Assembly: GCA_017526985.1 (NCBI GenBank) | Contig: JAFXQR010000014.1 | Span: 1-33,021 of the forward strand | Direction of reading: 5' to 3' | DNA length: 33,021 nucleotides | Origin: Lachnospiraceae bacterium | GTDB lineage: Bacteria > Bacillota > Clostridia > Lachnospirales > Lachnospiraceae | In this document: in pieces, positions 6,970 to 15,191 of the stretch | Numbering within the stretch: the first letter of the stretch is position 1 | How the letters are laid out: each line of letters begins with the position of its first letter | The notes under the pieces: model-generated | The model's database searches: none | What the model was told of the DNA's origin: nothing | What the model saw: only the letters and a program-made list of their open reading frames with translations | Program-made: the position numbers and the translations under genes

Positions 6970-6987
6970 AGATGTGGAAAAACATCT
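6970..6987 (+). other. Small 5' leader hairpin of livK
   Basis: AGATGT (6970-6975) and ACATCT (6982-6987) form a perfect 6-bp stem near the predicted 5' end of the livK mRNA, directly before the AAGGAGG ribosome binding site (6991-6997). Such stems can stabilise mRNA, but the role is inferred. Confidence 0.45.
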
Positions 6988-7005
6988 GAAAAGGAGGAAA
7001 AAACT

Positions 7006-8328
7006 ATGAAAAAGAAAGCAGTGAGCGCTGTTCTCGCAGCGGTTCTGTCTCTGTCTATGATGGCAGGCTGTACCGATGCAACAGCAACAGGCAACACAGG
7101 AGCAACCGCAGGTAATGACGGAGCAGCCGCAGGTTCCACCGATGCAGGTGCCACGGATGCAGGTAGCACAGATGCAGGTAGCACAGATGCAGGTAGCGCA
7201 GATGCAGGTAGCGCAGATGCAACAGCAGAGGGCGGCAGCCTGACCGGCACCCTGAAGCTGGGTATGATCGGACCGCTGACCGGTGGCGCAGCGATCTATG
7301 GCAATGCCGTAAAGAATGGTGAGCAGATCGCAGTGGATGAGATCAATGCGATCAGCGCAGATTTCCAGATCGAGTACAATCCGCAGGATGATGAGCATGA
7401 CGCTGAGAAGTCTGTCAATGCATACAATAACCTGAAGGACTGGGGTGTACAGGTGATCGCAGGTACCGTTACCACGACTCCCTGCGTAGCAGTCAGCGCA
7501 GAAGCAAATGCAGACCGTGTATTTATGCTGACACCGTCCGCATCTTCTCCGTCCGTAACGGAGGGTAAGGACAATATGTTCCAGCTGTGCTTCTCTGATC
7601 CGAACCAGGGATCCGCATCCGCACAGTACATCGTAGATAATGCGATGGCTACCAAGGTGGCAGTGATCTACAACAACTCCGATGCATATTCCACCGGTAT
7701 CTATCAGACATTCAATGCCAAGGCTACCGAGCTGGGGCTGGAAATAGTTTCCACCACAACCTTTACGGATGATACCGCAAACGATTTCTCCATACAGTTG
7801 GCAGACGCAAAAGACAATGATGCAGAGCTGGTATTCTTACCGATCTATTATCAACCGGCATCCCTGATCCTGCAGCAGGCAAAGGGTATGGGTTATGAGC
7901 CTACCTTTTTCGGTGTAGATGGTATGGACGGTATCCTGACCATGGAAGGTTTTGATGCTTCCCTTGCAGAGGGCGTTATCCTGTTGACACCGTTCTCCGC
8001 AGATGCGACCGATGATCTGACCAAGAACTTTGTAGCAACTTACAATGCCAACTATGGTGAGACCCCGAACCAGTTTGCAGCAGATGGTTATGATTGCCCT
8101 TACGCAATCTATCGTGCACTGCAGTACTATGCAAAGAAGAATGGTGGTCTGGATGTGACCGGTATGGGCGCAGATGAGCTGTGCGAGATCCTGATCTCCG
8201 TATTTACTGATCCTGCATTCTCTTCTGACGGCGTGACCGGTTCCGGTATGGTATGGACCGCAAACGGTGAAGTCAACAAGGCACCGAAGGCGATGGTGAT
8301 CGAGAATGGTGTTTATGTAGGTCTGTAA
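7006..8328 (+). CDS. livK: Branched-chain amino acid ABC transporter substrate-binding lipoprotein
   Basis: A 440-residue lipoprotein that captures leucine, isoleucine or valine outside the membrane and delivers them to LivHM. The ATG at 7006 follows AAGGAGG at good spacing. Residues 1-21 form a signal peptide, and the lipobox MMAGC makes Cys22 the lipidated residue. Residues 23-77 are a Thr/Ala/Gly/Ser/Asp linker with five exact-length DAG-type pentapeptide repeats (46-70). The receptor domain starts near residue 80 with KLGMIGPLTGGAAIYG and spans two lobes of a type I periplasmic-binding fold. Codon use suggests high expression. The linker would hold the receptor off the membrane; ligand specificity is inferred from the operon. 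Confidence 0.95.
   Translation: MKKKAVSAVLAAVLSLSMMAGCTDATATGNTGATAGNDGAAAGSTDAGATDAGSTDAGSTDAGSADAGSADATAEGGSLTGTLKLGMIGPLTGGAAIYGNAVKNGEQIAVDEINAISADFQIEYNPQDDEHDAEKSVNAYNNLKDWGVQVIAGTVTTTPCVAVSAEANADRVFMLTPSASSPSVTEGKDNMFQLCFSDPNQGSASAQYIVDNAMATKVAVIYNNSDAYSTGIYQTFNAKATELGLEIVSTTTFTDDTANDFSIQLADAKDNDAELVFLPIYYQPASLILQQAKGMGYEPTFFGVDGMDGILTMEGFDASLAEGVILLTPFSADATDDLTKNFVATYNANYGETPNQFAADGYDCPYAIYRALQYYAKKNGGLDVTGMGADELCEILISVFTDPAFSSDGVTGSGMVWTANGEVNKAPKAMVIENGVYVGL
7141..7215 (+). repeat. Five tandem 15-bp repeats in the livK linker
   Basis: Five units of 15 bases start with GATGCAGGT; units 2 and 3 are identical, as are units 4 and 5. Because 15 is a multiple of three, gain or loss of units changes linker length without a frameshift. 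This is coding DNA, not a CRISPR array. Confidence 0.9.
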
Positions 8329-8355
8329 TTCAACGAAACAATAATGATACATAGG

Positions 8356-8400
8356 TACCCGGGTGGTGCGGATCAAATAAGATTTGCACTGCCACGGGTA
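8356..8400 (+). other. Intercistronic hairpin between livK and livH
   Basis: The 14-base arm at 8356-8369 (TACCCGGGTGGTGC) pairs with 8386-8400 along its full length, with one bulged A and two G-U pairs, around a 16-base loop. No T run follows, so it is not a standard terminator. It could protect the 3' end of livK mRNA and raise receptor over permease. Its 3' arm contains the -35 of the next promoter. Confidence 0.6.
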
Positions 8401-8412
8401 AATGTGTATAAT
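8384..8412 (+). promoter_or_regulatory. Internal promoter for livHMGF
   Basis: TTGCAC (8384-8389) is 17 bases from a perfect TATAAT (8407-8412). It gives livHMGF a start independent of livK, with a leader of about 28 bases. Confidence 0.75.
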
Positions 8413-8446
8413 AGGATAGATTTTAGTTTTACTTGAGGAGTGTTTT

Positions 8447-9319
8447 ATGCTGGCCAATTTGATCAACGGGATCAGTTTAGGAAGTGTATATGCGATCATT
8501 GCATTGGGCTATACCATGGTTTACGGTATTGCGAAGATGCTTAATTTTGCGCATGGCGATGTGATCATGGTGGGCGGATATATCGCATTTTATTCCATCA
8601 CTTTAATGGGATGGCCGCCTGCACTGGCAGTACTCGCAGCGATCGTTGTGTGTACGGCGTTGGGCATTGTGATCGAGCGTCTGGCGTATAAGCCGCTTCG
8701 GAGTGCTACAAGTCTTGCGGTACTGATCACCGCGATCGGTGTTTCCTATTTCTTACAGAATGCAGCATTACTGCTGTGGACTTCCAATACCAAAGTGTTT
8801 CCGAATATATTTGAAAAACTGCCGGGGCTTCGTCTGGGGGCTATGCAGATTGCTCCGGTGACCATTATTACCGTGCTGGCCAACATCGTGATCATGGTGA
8901 CGCTGACGTTGTTTACCACCAAGACGAAGATGGGTAAAGCGATGCGTGCGGTTTCGGAAGATAAGGGTGCGGCGACATTGATGGGCATCAATGTCAACCG
9001 TACCATTTCTTTGACCTTTGCCATCGGTTCCGGGCTGGCAGCCATCGCGGGCGTGCTGCTCTGCACGGCGTACCCGACTTTGCAACCCACCACCGGTTCC
9101 ATGCCTGGTATCAAGGCATTTACCGCAGCAGTATTCGGCGGTATCGGTTCCATTCCGGGTGCAATGCTGGGTGGTATTTTGCTGGGTGTGATCGAGATCT
9201 TCGGTAAAGCATATGTTTCTACGCAGCTTTCCGATGCGATTGTTTTTGCGGTATTGATCATTGTGCTTTTGGTAAAACCGACCGGGCTTCTGGGCCGTAA
9301 GGTCAATGAGAAAGTATAA
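8447..9319 (+). CDS. livH: Branched-chain amino acid ABC transporter permease LivH
   Basis: A 290-residue integral membrane protein with about eight hydrophobic segments. It starts with LANLINGISLGSVYAIIALGY, the family hallmark, followed by MLNFAHGDVIMVGGY. The cytoplasmic coupling loop that contacts the ATPases is visible near MRAVSEDKGAATLMGINVNR, and AAVFGGIGSIPGAMLGG lies near the C-terminus. It pairs with LivM to form the channel of the importer. Start codon ATG with a GAGGAG ribosome binding site. It is 12 bases upstream of livM in the same operon. Confidence 0.95.
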   Translation: MLANLINGISLGSVYAIIALGYTMVYGIAKMLNFAHGDVIMVGGYIAFYSITLMGWPPALAVLAAIVVCTALGIVIERLAYKPLRSATSLAVLITAIGVSYFLQNAALLLWTSNTKVFPNIFEKLPGLRLGAMQIAPVTIITVLANIVIMVTLTLFTTKTKMGKAMRAVSEDKGAATLMGINVNRTISLTFAIGSGLAAIAGVLLCTAYPTLQPTTGSMPGIKAFTAAVFGGIGSIPGAMLGGILLGVIEIFGKAYVSTQLSDAIVFAVLIIVLLVKPTGLLGRKVNEKV

Positions 9320-9331
9320 GGAGGGGGGAAG

Positions 9332-10405
9332 ATGGATAAGCTGAAAAATCTGAAGAAATCGACCAAGGTCTCCTTCCTGAATTATGGGATCGTTCTGGTT
9401 TTCTTTATCGTAGTGACGGCACTGGCAAATACCGGACATCTGACGAACAGTTTCAAGGGACAGTTGATCCCCATTGTTTCCTATATCATTATGGCGCTGG
9501 CACTGAATCTGGTGGTGGGCATTTCCGGAGAGTTGAGCTTAGGCCATGCCGGCTTTATGTCCGTAGGGGCGTTTTCCGGTGTGGTGGTATCTATGACAAC
9601 GGCAAACAGTATCGCGGAAGGTGGTGTGCGCCTGGTGCTGGCGATCGTGATCGGCGCGTTGCTGGCAGGGATTGTGGGTGTGATCATTGGCATCCCGGTA
9701 TTGCGCCTGAATGGTGACTATCTGGCCATTGTGACATTAGCTTTTGGCGAGATCATTAAAAATGTGATGAACTGTTTATATGTGGGTGTGGATGGTGCAG
9801 GTCTGCATATGTCCTTTAAGGATGCGGCATCCATGGGTATGGCGGCGGACGGCAAGATGCTGATCAACGGGCCAATGGGAGCGACCGGGATCACAAAACT
9901 GTCCACCTTTACCGGTGGTATCATCCTGCTTTTGATCGTACTGGTGGTGATCCAGAATCTGGTAAACAGTCGGACCGGTCGTGCGATCATGGCGATCCGT
10001 GATAACCGTATCGCAGCGGAGGCAAGCGGTGTACCGGTGACCAAGCATAAACTGATCGCATTTGTGACATCGGCGGCGATGGCAGGTGCGGCAGGCGCGC
10101 TGTATGCACTGAATTATTCCACCATTGCACCGAAGAAGTTTGACTTCAACACTTCGATCCTGATTCTGGTGTTTGTTGTACTGGGCGGTATCGGTAATCT
10201 GACCGGTTCTATCATCGCGGCAGCGCTTTTGACGATCCTGCCGGAAATGTTGCGTAAGTTTGCGGATTACCGTATGCTGATCTATGCCATCGTATTGATC
10301 GTAGTGATGCTGGCGACCAATAATGAGAAGATCCGTGCATTCCTTCGGGACCTGGGAAAGAAAGATAAGGATACCGGGGCAAAGGAGGAAACAGCCAATG
10401 AGTGA
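9332..10405 (+). CDS. livM: Branched-chain amino acid ABC transporter permease LivM
   Basis: A 357-residue permease with about ten hydrophobic segments. Family marks include LNLVVGISGELSLGHAGFMSVGAF, GDYLAIVTLAFGEI, the coupling loop GRAIMAIRDNRIAAEASGVP, and VFVVLGGIGNLTGSIIAAALL. The C-terminal tail from about residue 335 is highly charged (Lys, Asp, Glu). The ribosome binding site is GGAGGGGGG. The stop overlaps the livG start by 8 bases, so translation of the two is probably coupled. Confidence 0.95.
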   Translation: MDKLKNLKKSTKVSFLNYGIVLVFFIVVTALANTGHLTNSFKGQLIPIVSYIIMALALNLVVGISGELSLGHAGFMSVGAFSGVVVSMTTANSIAEGGVRLVLAIVIGALLAGIVGVIIGIPVLRLNGDYLAIVTLAFGEIIKNVMNCLYVGVDGAGLHMSFKDAASMGMAADGKMLINGPMGATGITKLSTFTGGIILLLIVLVVIQNLVNSRTGRAIMAIRDNRIAAEASGVPVTKHKLIAFVTSAAMAGAAGALYALNYSTIAPKKFDFNTSILILVFVVLGGIGNLTGSIIAAALLTILPEMLRKFADYRMLIYAIVLIVVMLATNNEKIRAFLRDLGKKDKDTGAKEETANE

Positions 10406-11186
10406 GAAACAGCTGCGCCCGGTATTGGAAACTTCGCATCTGGGCATCGATTTCGGCGGTCTGACGGCAGTAGATGAGTTCAATATCAAGATCGCACCGC
10501 AGGAGATCAAGGGACTGATCGGCCCCAATGGTGCGGGCAAGACAACGATCTTTAACCTGCTGACCAAGGTGTATCAGCCCAGCCGCGGTAACATTATGCT
10601 GGATGGCAAGGATACCCGTAATATGTCTCCGGTACAGGTGAACCACGCCGGCATTGCCAGAACCTTCCAGAACATCCGTCTGTTTGATAAGCTGACGGTG
10701 GAAGAGAATGTCAAGATCGGTCTGCACGAACACATTTCCTACGGGATGTTTTCCGGCATCTTCCGCCTGCCGCGTTACTGGAAAGAAGAGAAGCGTGCGC
10801 ATGAAAAGGCATTGGAACTGCTGGATATCTTCGGAATGGCAGATCAGGCAGACGTGCGTGCGGATAGCCTGCCGTATGGAGCGCAGCGTCGTCTGGAGAT
10901 CGTTCGTGCCCTGGCTACGGAGCCGAAACTGCTGCTTCTGGACGAGCCGGCGGCGGGAATGAATCCTTCCGAGACCGCAGAGCTTATGAACAACATCCGA
11001 AAGATCCGCGATGAATTTCAGATTGCGGTGATGCTGATCGAGCACGATATGAATCTTGTTATGGGCATCTGTGAAAATATCGTGGTGGTGAATTTCGGCA
11101 AGATCATTGCGGAAGGAACACCCAGGCAGATCCAGACAGATGAAAATGTGATCGAAGCATATCTCGGCAGCGGAAAGGAGTCGTAA
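10398..11186 (+). CDS. livG: Branched-chain amino acid ABC transporter ATP-binding protein LivG
   Basis: A 262-residue ATPase that powers the importer. Walker A is GPNGAGKT (42-49), the Q-loop is TFQNIRLF, and the ABC signature is the degenerate LPYGAQR (158-164) normal for LivG. Walker B is LLLLDEP (178-184), and the switch His lies in LIEHDMN. The insertion between Q-loop and signature (residues about 105-135) is also typical of LivG. I chose the ATG at 10398 because AAGGAGG lies at ideal distance; an in-frame extension upstream lies within livM and is unlikely. It should form a heterodimer with LivF. Confidence 0.95.
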   Translation: MSEKQLRPVLETSHLGIDFGGLTAVDEFNIKIAPQEIKGLIGPNGAGKTTIFNLLTKVYQPSRGNIMLDGKDTRNMSPVQVNHAGIARTFQNIRLFDKLTVEENVKIGLHEHISYGMFSGIFRLPRYWKEEKRAHEKALELLDIFGMADQADVRADSLPYGAQRRLEIVRALATEPKLLLLDEPAAGMNPSETAELMNNIRKIRDEFQIAVMLIEHDMNLVMGICENIVVVNFGKIIAEGTPRQIQTDENVIEAYLGSGKES

Positions 11187-11188
11187 CG

Positions 11189-11905
11189 ATGGCAGAGATG
11201 TTGAAGGTTGAAGATTTGCATGTCTACTATGGAAGCATCCATGCCGTCAAGGGGATCAGCTTTGAAGTGCACGAAGGAGAGATCGTCACACTGATCGGAG
11301 CAAACGGTGCAGGCAAATCCACCACGCTCAATACGGTCGGAGGATTGCTCAAAGCGCGCAGCGGACACATCTTATTTGAAGGCAAGGACCTGCATGGGGT
11401 ACCGGCCAACAAGGTGGTTGCGGAAGGTATGGCACTCTGTCCGGAAGGACGGCGGGTGTTTCAGCATATGACCGTGCTGGAAAATCTGGAGATGGGCGCG
11501 TATACAAGGAGCAGCGCGGAAGCAGAGGAGACCCTGGAAAAAGTCTACGGATTGTTTCCGAGATTAAAGGAGCGTTACCGGCAGGTGGCAGGTACATTAT
11601 CCGGTGGTGAGCAGCAGATGCTGGCCATGGGGCGTGCGCTGATGTCACGGCCCAAGCTGCTGATGCTGGATGAACCCTCCATGGGTCTGGCACCGATCCT
11701 GGTGCAGCAGATCTTTGATATCATCGTAGACATGAACAAACAGGGCACTACGATCCTTCTGGTGGAACAGAATGCGCAGATGGCGTTGTCCATTGCCAAT
11801 CGCGCGTACATTCTGGAAACGGGAAAGATCAATCACTCCATGGAAGGTGACGCAGCAGATCTTTTGAACAGCGAGGAAGTAAAGAAAGCATATTTAGGTG
11901 GCTAA
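11189..11905 (+). CDS. livF: Branched-chain amino acid ABC transporter ATP-binding protein LivF
   Basis: A 238-residue ATPase partner of LivG. Walker A is GANGAGKS (37-44), the signature is LSGGEQ (137-142), Walker B is LLMLDEPSMGLAP (157-169), and the switch His is replaced by Gln in LLVEQNAQ, as is usual in LivF. The start lies two bases after the livG stop with GGAAAGGAG upstream, so the pair is translationally coupled. carB follows after 31 bases with no terminator or clear promoter in between. Confidence 0.95.
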   Translation: MAEMLKVEDLHVYYGSIHAVKGISFEVHEGEIVTLIGANGAGKSTTLNTVGGLLKARSGHILFEGKDLHGVPANKVVAEGMALCPEGRRVFQHMTVLENLEMGAYTRSSAEAEETLEKVYGLFPRLKERYRQVAGTLSGGEQQMLAMGRALMSRPKLLMLDEPSMGLAPILVQQIFDIIVDMNKQGTTILLVEQNAQMALSIANRAYILETGKINHSMEGDAADLLNSEEVKKAYLGG

Positions 11906-11936
11906 TAAGTATTGTCAAATCAGAAAGGGGAGTAAA

Positions 11937-14900
11937 ATGGCAAAGAGAACAGACATCCACAAAGTATTGATCATCGGTTCCGGACCGATCATCATCGGAC
12001 AGGCGTGCGAATTCGATTATTCCGGTACGCAGGCATGTAAGGCACTGCGCAGCCTGGGCTACGAGATCGTGTTGGTAAACTCCAACCCGGCAACCATTAT
12101 GACGGATCCGGAGATGGCGGATGTGACATATATCGAGCCTCTGAACGCAGAGCGTCTGGAGCAGATCATCGCTCATGAGCGTCCGGATGCGTTGCTTCCG
12201 AACCTGGGCGGACAGTCCGGTCTGAACCTTTGTGCAGAACTGAACAAGCTGGGTGTTTTGGACAAATATAATGTGAAAGTTATCGGTGTGCAGGTAGATG
12301 CCATCGAGCGTGGTGAGGACCGTGTGGAATTTAAACAGACCATGGAGAGTCTGGGTATCGGTATGGCGCGCAGTGAAGTGTCCTACAGCGTAGATGAAGC
12401 GCTGAAGATCGCAGATGAGCTGGGATATCCGGTGGTACTGCGTCCGGCATACACCATGGGTGGTACCGGCGGCGGCCTGGTATACAATAAGGAAGAGCTG
12501 AAGACCGTATGTGCACGTGGCCTGCAGGCATCTCCGGTAGGACAGGTACTGGTAGAAGAGTGCGTGGCCGGCTGGGAAGAGCTGGAGCTGGAAGTCGTAC
12601 GTGATAAGGACGGCAAGATGATCACGGTCTGCTTCATCGAGAACGTAGATCCGATGGGCGTACATACCGGTGATTCCTTCTGTACCGCTCCGATGCTGAC
12701 CATTTCCGAAGATCTGCAGAAGCGTCTGCAGGAGCAGGCATACAAGATCGTGGATAAGATCCAGGTAATCGGCGGTACCAACGTGCAGTTTGCACACGAT
12801 CCCAAGACCGATCGTATCATCGTTATCGAGATCAACCCGCGTACCTCCCGTTCGTCCGCACTGGCTTCCAAGGCAACCGGTTTCCCGATCGCACTGGTAT
12901 CCGCTATGCTGGCTTCCGGACTGACCCTGTCCGAGATCCCCTGCGGTAAGTACGGTACACTGGATAAATACGTTCCGGGCGGCGACTATGTAGTAGTGAA
13001 GTTTGCGCGCTGGGCATTTGAAAAGTTCAAGGGCGTAGAAGACAAGCTGGGCACACAGATGCGTGCGGTCGGCGAAGTTATGAGCATCGGTAAGAATTAT
13101 AAAGAAGCCTTCCAGAAGGCAGTACGTTCCCTGGAGAAGGGCCGTTACGGTCTGGGACACGTGAAGGGCTTTGACAAGCTGTCCAAGGAGGAACTGCTGC
13201 AGAAGCTGATCACTCCGAACAGCGAGCGTCACTTCCAAATGTACGAAGCAATCCGCAAGGGCGCCACGGTGGATGAGATCCACGAGATCACCAAGGTAAA
13301 GAAGTATTTCATCGAGCAGATGAAGGAACTGGTAGATGAGGAAGAAGCACTGATCGCGAAGTATGCAGGCAAGGTTCCGGCAGGCGCAGATGCAGACTGG
13401 GATGCGGCATTGACGCAGGCAAAGAAAGACGGCTTTTCCGATCTGTACCTGGCACAGATCCTGGATACCACGGAGGATGTGATCCGCAACCGCCGTACCG
13501 CACTGAATGTGGTAGAGCACTGGGATAAGGTACACGTATCCGGTACCGAAGAGAGCTGCTATTACTACTCCAGCTACAACCTGGATACGGATATCGCAGA
13601 AGCAACCGACCGTCAAAAGATCATGATCCTGGGCGGCGGACCGAACCGTATCGGCCAGGGTATCGAGTTTGACTACTGCTGTGTACACGCAGCAATGTCT
13701 CTGAAGAAGCTGGGCTTTGAGACCATCATTGTCAACTGCAATCCGGAGACCGTATCGACCGATTACGATACCTCCGATAAGCTGTATTTTGAGCCGCTGA
13801 CCCTGGAAGATGTACTGAGCATCTATCACAAGGAAAAGCCGGTGGGCGTGATCGCACAGTTTGGCGGACAGACACCGCTGAATCTGGCGGCAGATCTGGA
13901 AAAGAACGGTGTGAAGATCCTGGGTACTTCTCCGGCAGTCATTGATCTGGCAGAAGACCGTGACCAGTTCCGTGCGATGATGGATAAGCTGGAAATCCCG
14001 ATGCCGGAATCCGGTATGGCTACTACCGTTGAGGAAGCAACCGCGATCGCAGCACGCATCGGTTATCCGGTTATGGTGCGTCCTTCTTATGTATTAGGCG
14101 GCCGTGGTATGGAAGTGGTATACGACGAGCAGAGCATCGCAGAATATATGAGAGCGGCGGTAGGTGTAACACCGGATCGTCCGATCCTGATCGACCGTTT
14201 CTTAAATCACGCGCTGGAGTGCGAGGCAGATGCCATCAGCGACGGTACCCACGCATATGTACCGGCAGTTATGGAGCACATCGAGCTGGCAGGTATCCAC
14301 TCCGGTGACTCCGCTTGTATGATCCCGTCCAAGCACATTCCGGACGAGCAGTTAAAGACGATCAAGGAATACACCAGAAAGATCGCGGAAGAGATGCATG
14401 TCGTAGGTCTTATGAATATGCAGTATGCGATCGAGAACGGTAAGGTATATGTGCTGGAAGCAAATCCCCGCGCATCCCGTACCGTGCCTCTGGTATCTAA
14501 GGTCTGCGGTATCCGTATGGTGCCGCTGGCAACCGATATCATCACTTCCGAACTGACCGGACGCAAGTCTCCGGTACCGGAACTGACCGAAAGAACGATC
14601 CCGTATTACGGTGTAAAGGAAGCGGTATTCCCGTTCAATATGTTCCAGGAAGTAGACCCGATCCTCGGGCCGGAAATGCGTTCTACCGGTGAAGTGCTGG
14701 GTATCTCCAAGTCTCTGGCAGGTGCATTCTACAAGGCAGAGGAAGGCGCAAACGCAAATCTTCCGTTGGAAGGTACTGTGCTGATCTCCGTAAACCGCAA
14801 GGATAAGCCGGAAGTGGTAGAAGTGGCAAAGGCATTTAAGGAAGCCGGCTTCAAGATCCTGGCAACCGGAACCACCTTTGAGCTGATCAAAGAAAACGGT

Positions 14901-15176
14901 ATCGAAGCAGAGAAGGTAAATAAGCTGTATGAAGGCCGTCCGAACATCCTGGACCTGATCACCAACGAGCAGATCCAGCTGATCGTGAACACACCGGTGG
15001 GCAAGGACAGCGTACATGACGACAGCTACCTGCGTAAGGCAGCGATCAAGGCACGCATTCCGTACATCACTACGATGGCAGCAGCAAAGGCGGCAGCAGA
15101 CGGTATCCGTCATGTAAAGAAACATGGCACCAGTGATGTGAAGAGCATCCAGGAGTGGCATAAGTCCATTTCATAA
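11937..15176 (+). CDS. carB: Carbamoyl-phosphate synthase large subunit
   Basis: A 1,079-residue enzyme that makes carbamoyl phosphate from bicarbonate, ATP and ammonia, the ammonia being supplied by the small subunit. Two ATP-grasp halves are present: the first near residues 130-335 (PAYTMGGTGGGL loop; INPRTSRSSALASKATG), the second near 680-870 (PSYVLGGRGMEVV loop; EANPRASRTVPLVSK). The oligomerisation domain lies between them, and an MGS-like allosteric domain (about 940-1060) has LATGTTFELIKENG. Length is normal. The start at 11937 follows AAAGGGGAG; an upstream in-frame ATG overlaps livF and has no ribosome binding site. carA is not adjacent. Codon use suggests high expression. Confidence 0.97.
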   Translation: MAKRTDIHKVLIIGSGPIIIGQACEFDYSGTQACKALRSLGYEIVLVNSNPATIMTDPEMADVTYIEPLNAERLEQIIAHERPDALLPNLGGQSGLNLCAELNKLGVLDKYNVKVIGVQVDAIERGEDRVEFKQTMESLGIGMARSEVSYSVDEALKIADELGYPVVLRPAYTMGGTGGGLVYNKEELKTVCARGLQASPVGQVLVEECVAGWEELELEVVRDKDGKMITVCFIENVDPMGVHTGDSFCTAPMLTISEDLQKRLQEQAYKIVDKIQVIGGTNVQFAHDPKTDRIIVIEINPRTSRSSALASKATGFPIALVSAMLASGLTLSEIPCGKYGTLDKYVPGGDYVVVKFARWAFEKFKGVEDKLGTQMRAVGEVMSIGKNYKEAFQKAVRSLEKGRYGLGHVKGFDKLSKEELLQKLITPNSERHFQMYEAIRKGATVDEIHEITKVKKYFIEQMKELVDEEEALIAKYAGKVPAGADADWDAALTQAKKDGFSDLYLAQILDTTEDVIRNRRTALNVVEHWDKVHVSGTEESCYYYSSYNLDTDIAEATDRQKIMILGGGPNRIGQGIEFDYCCVHAAMSLKKLGFETIIVNCNPETVSTDYDTSDKLYFEPLTLEDVLSIYHKEKPVGVIAQFGGQTPLNLAADLEKNGVKILGTSPAVIDLAEDRDQFRAMMDKLEIPMPESGMATTVEEATAIAARIGYPVMVRPSYVLGGRGMEVVYDEQSIAEYMRAAVGVTPDRPILIDRFLNHALECEADAISDGTHAYVPAVMEHIELAGIHSGDSACMIPSKHIPDEQLKTIKEYTRKIAEEMHVVGLMNMQYAIENGKVYVLEANPRASRTVPLVSKVCGIRMVPLATDIITSELTGRKSPVPELTERTIPYYGVKEAVFPFNMFQEVDPILGPEMRSTGEVLGISKSLAGAFYKAEEGANANLPLEGTVLISVNRKDKPEVVEVAKAFKEAGFKILATGTTFELIKENGIEAEKVNKLYEGRPNILDLITNEQIQLIVNTPVGKDSVHDDSYLRKAAIKARIPYITTMAAAKAAADGIRHVKKHGTSDVKSIQEWHKSIS

Positions 15177-15191
15177 TCGCAAGAAAGTGTT

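Noticed and set aside
7141-7215. Short regular repeats that might suggest a CRISPR array
   Set aside because: The units are directly adjacent without spacers and are in frame inside livK.
11829-13829. A 666-codon minus-strand open frame opposite carB
   Set aside because: It lies antisense within livF-carB, has no ribosome binding site or recognisable domain, and follows from the third-position bias of the highly expressed plus-strand gene.
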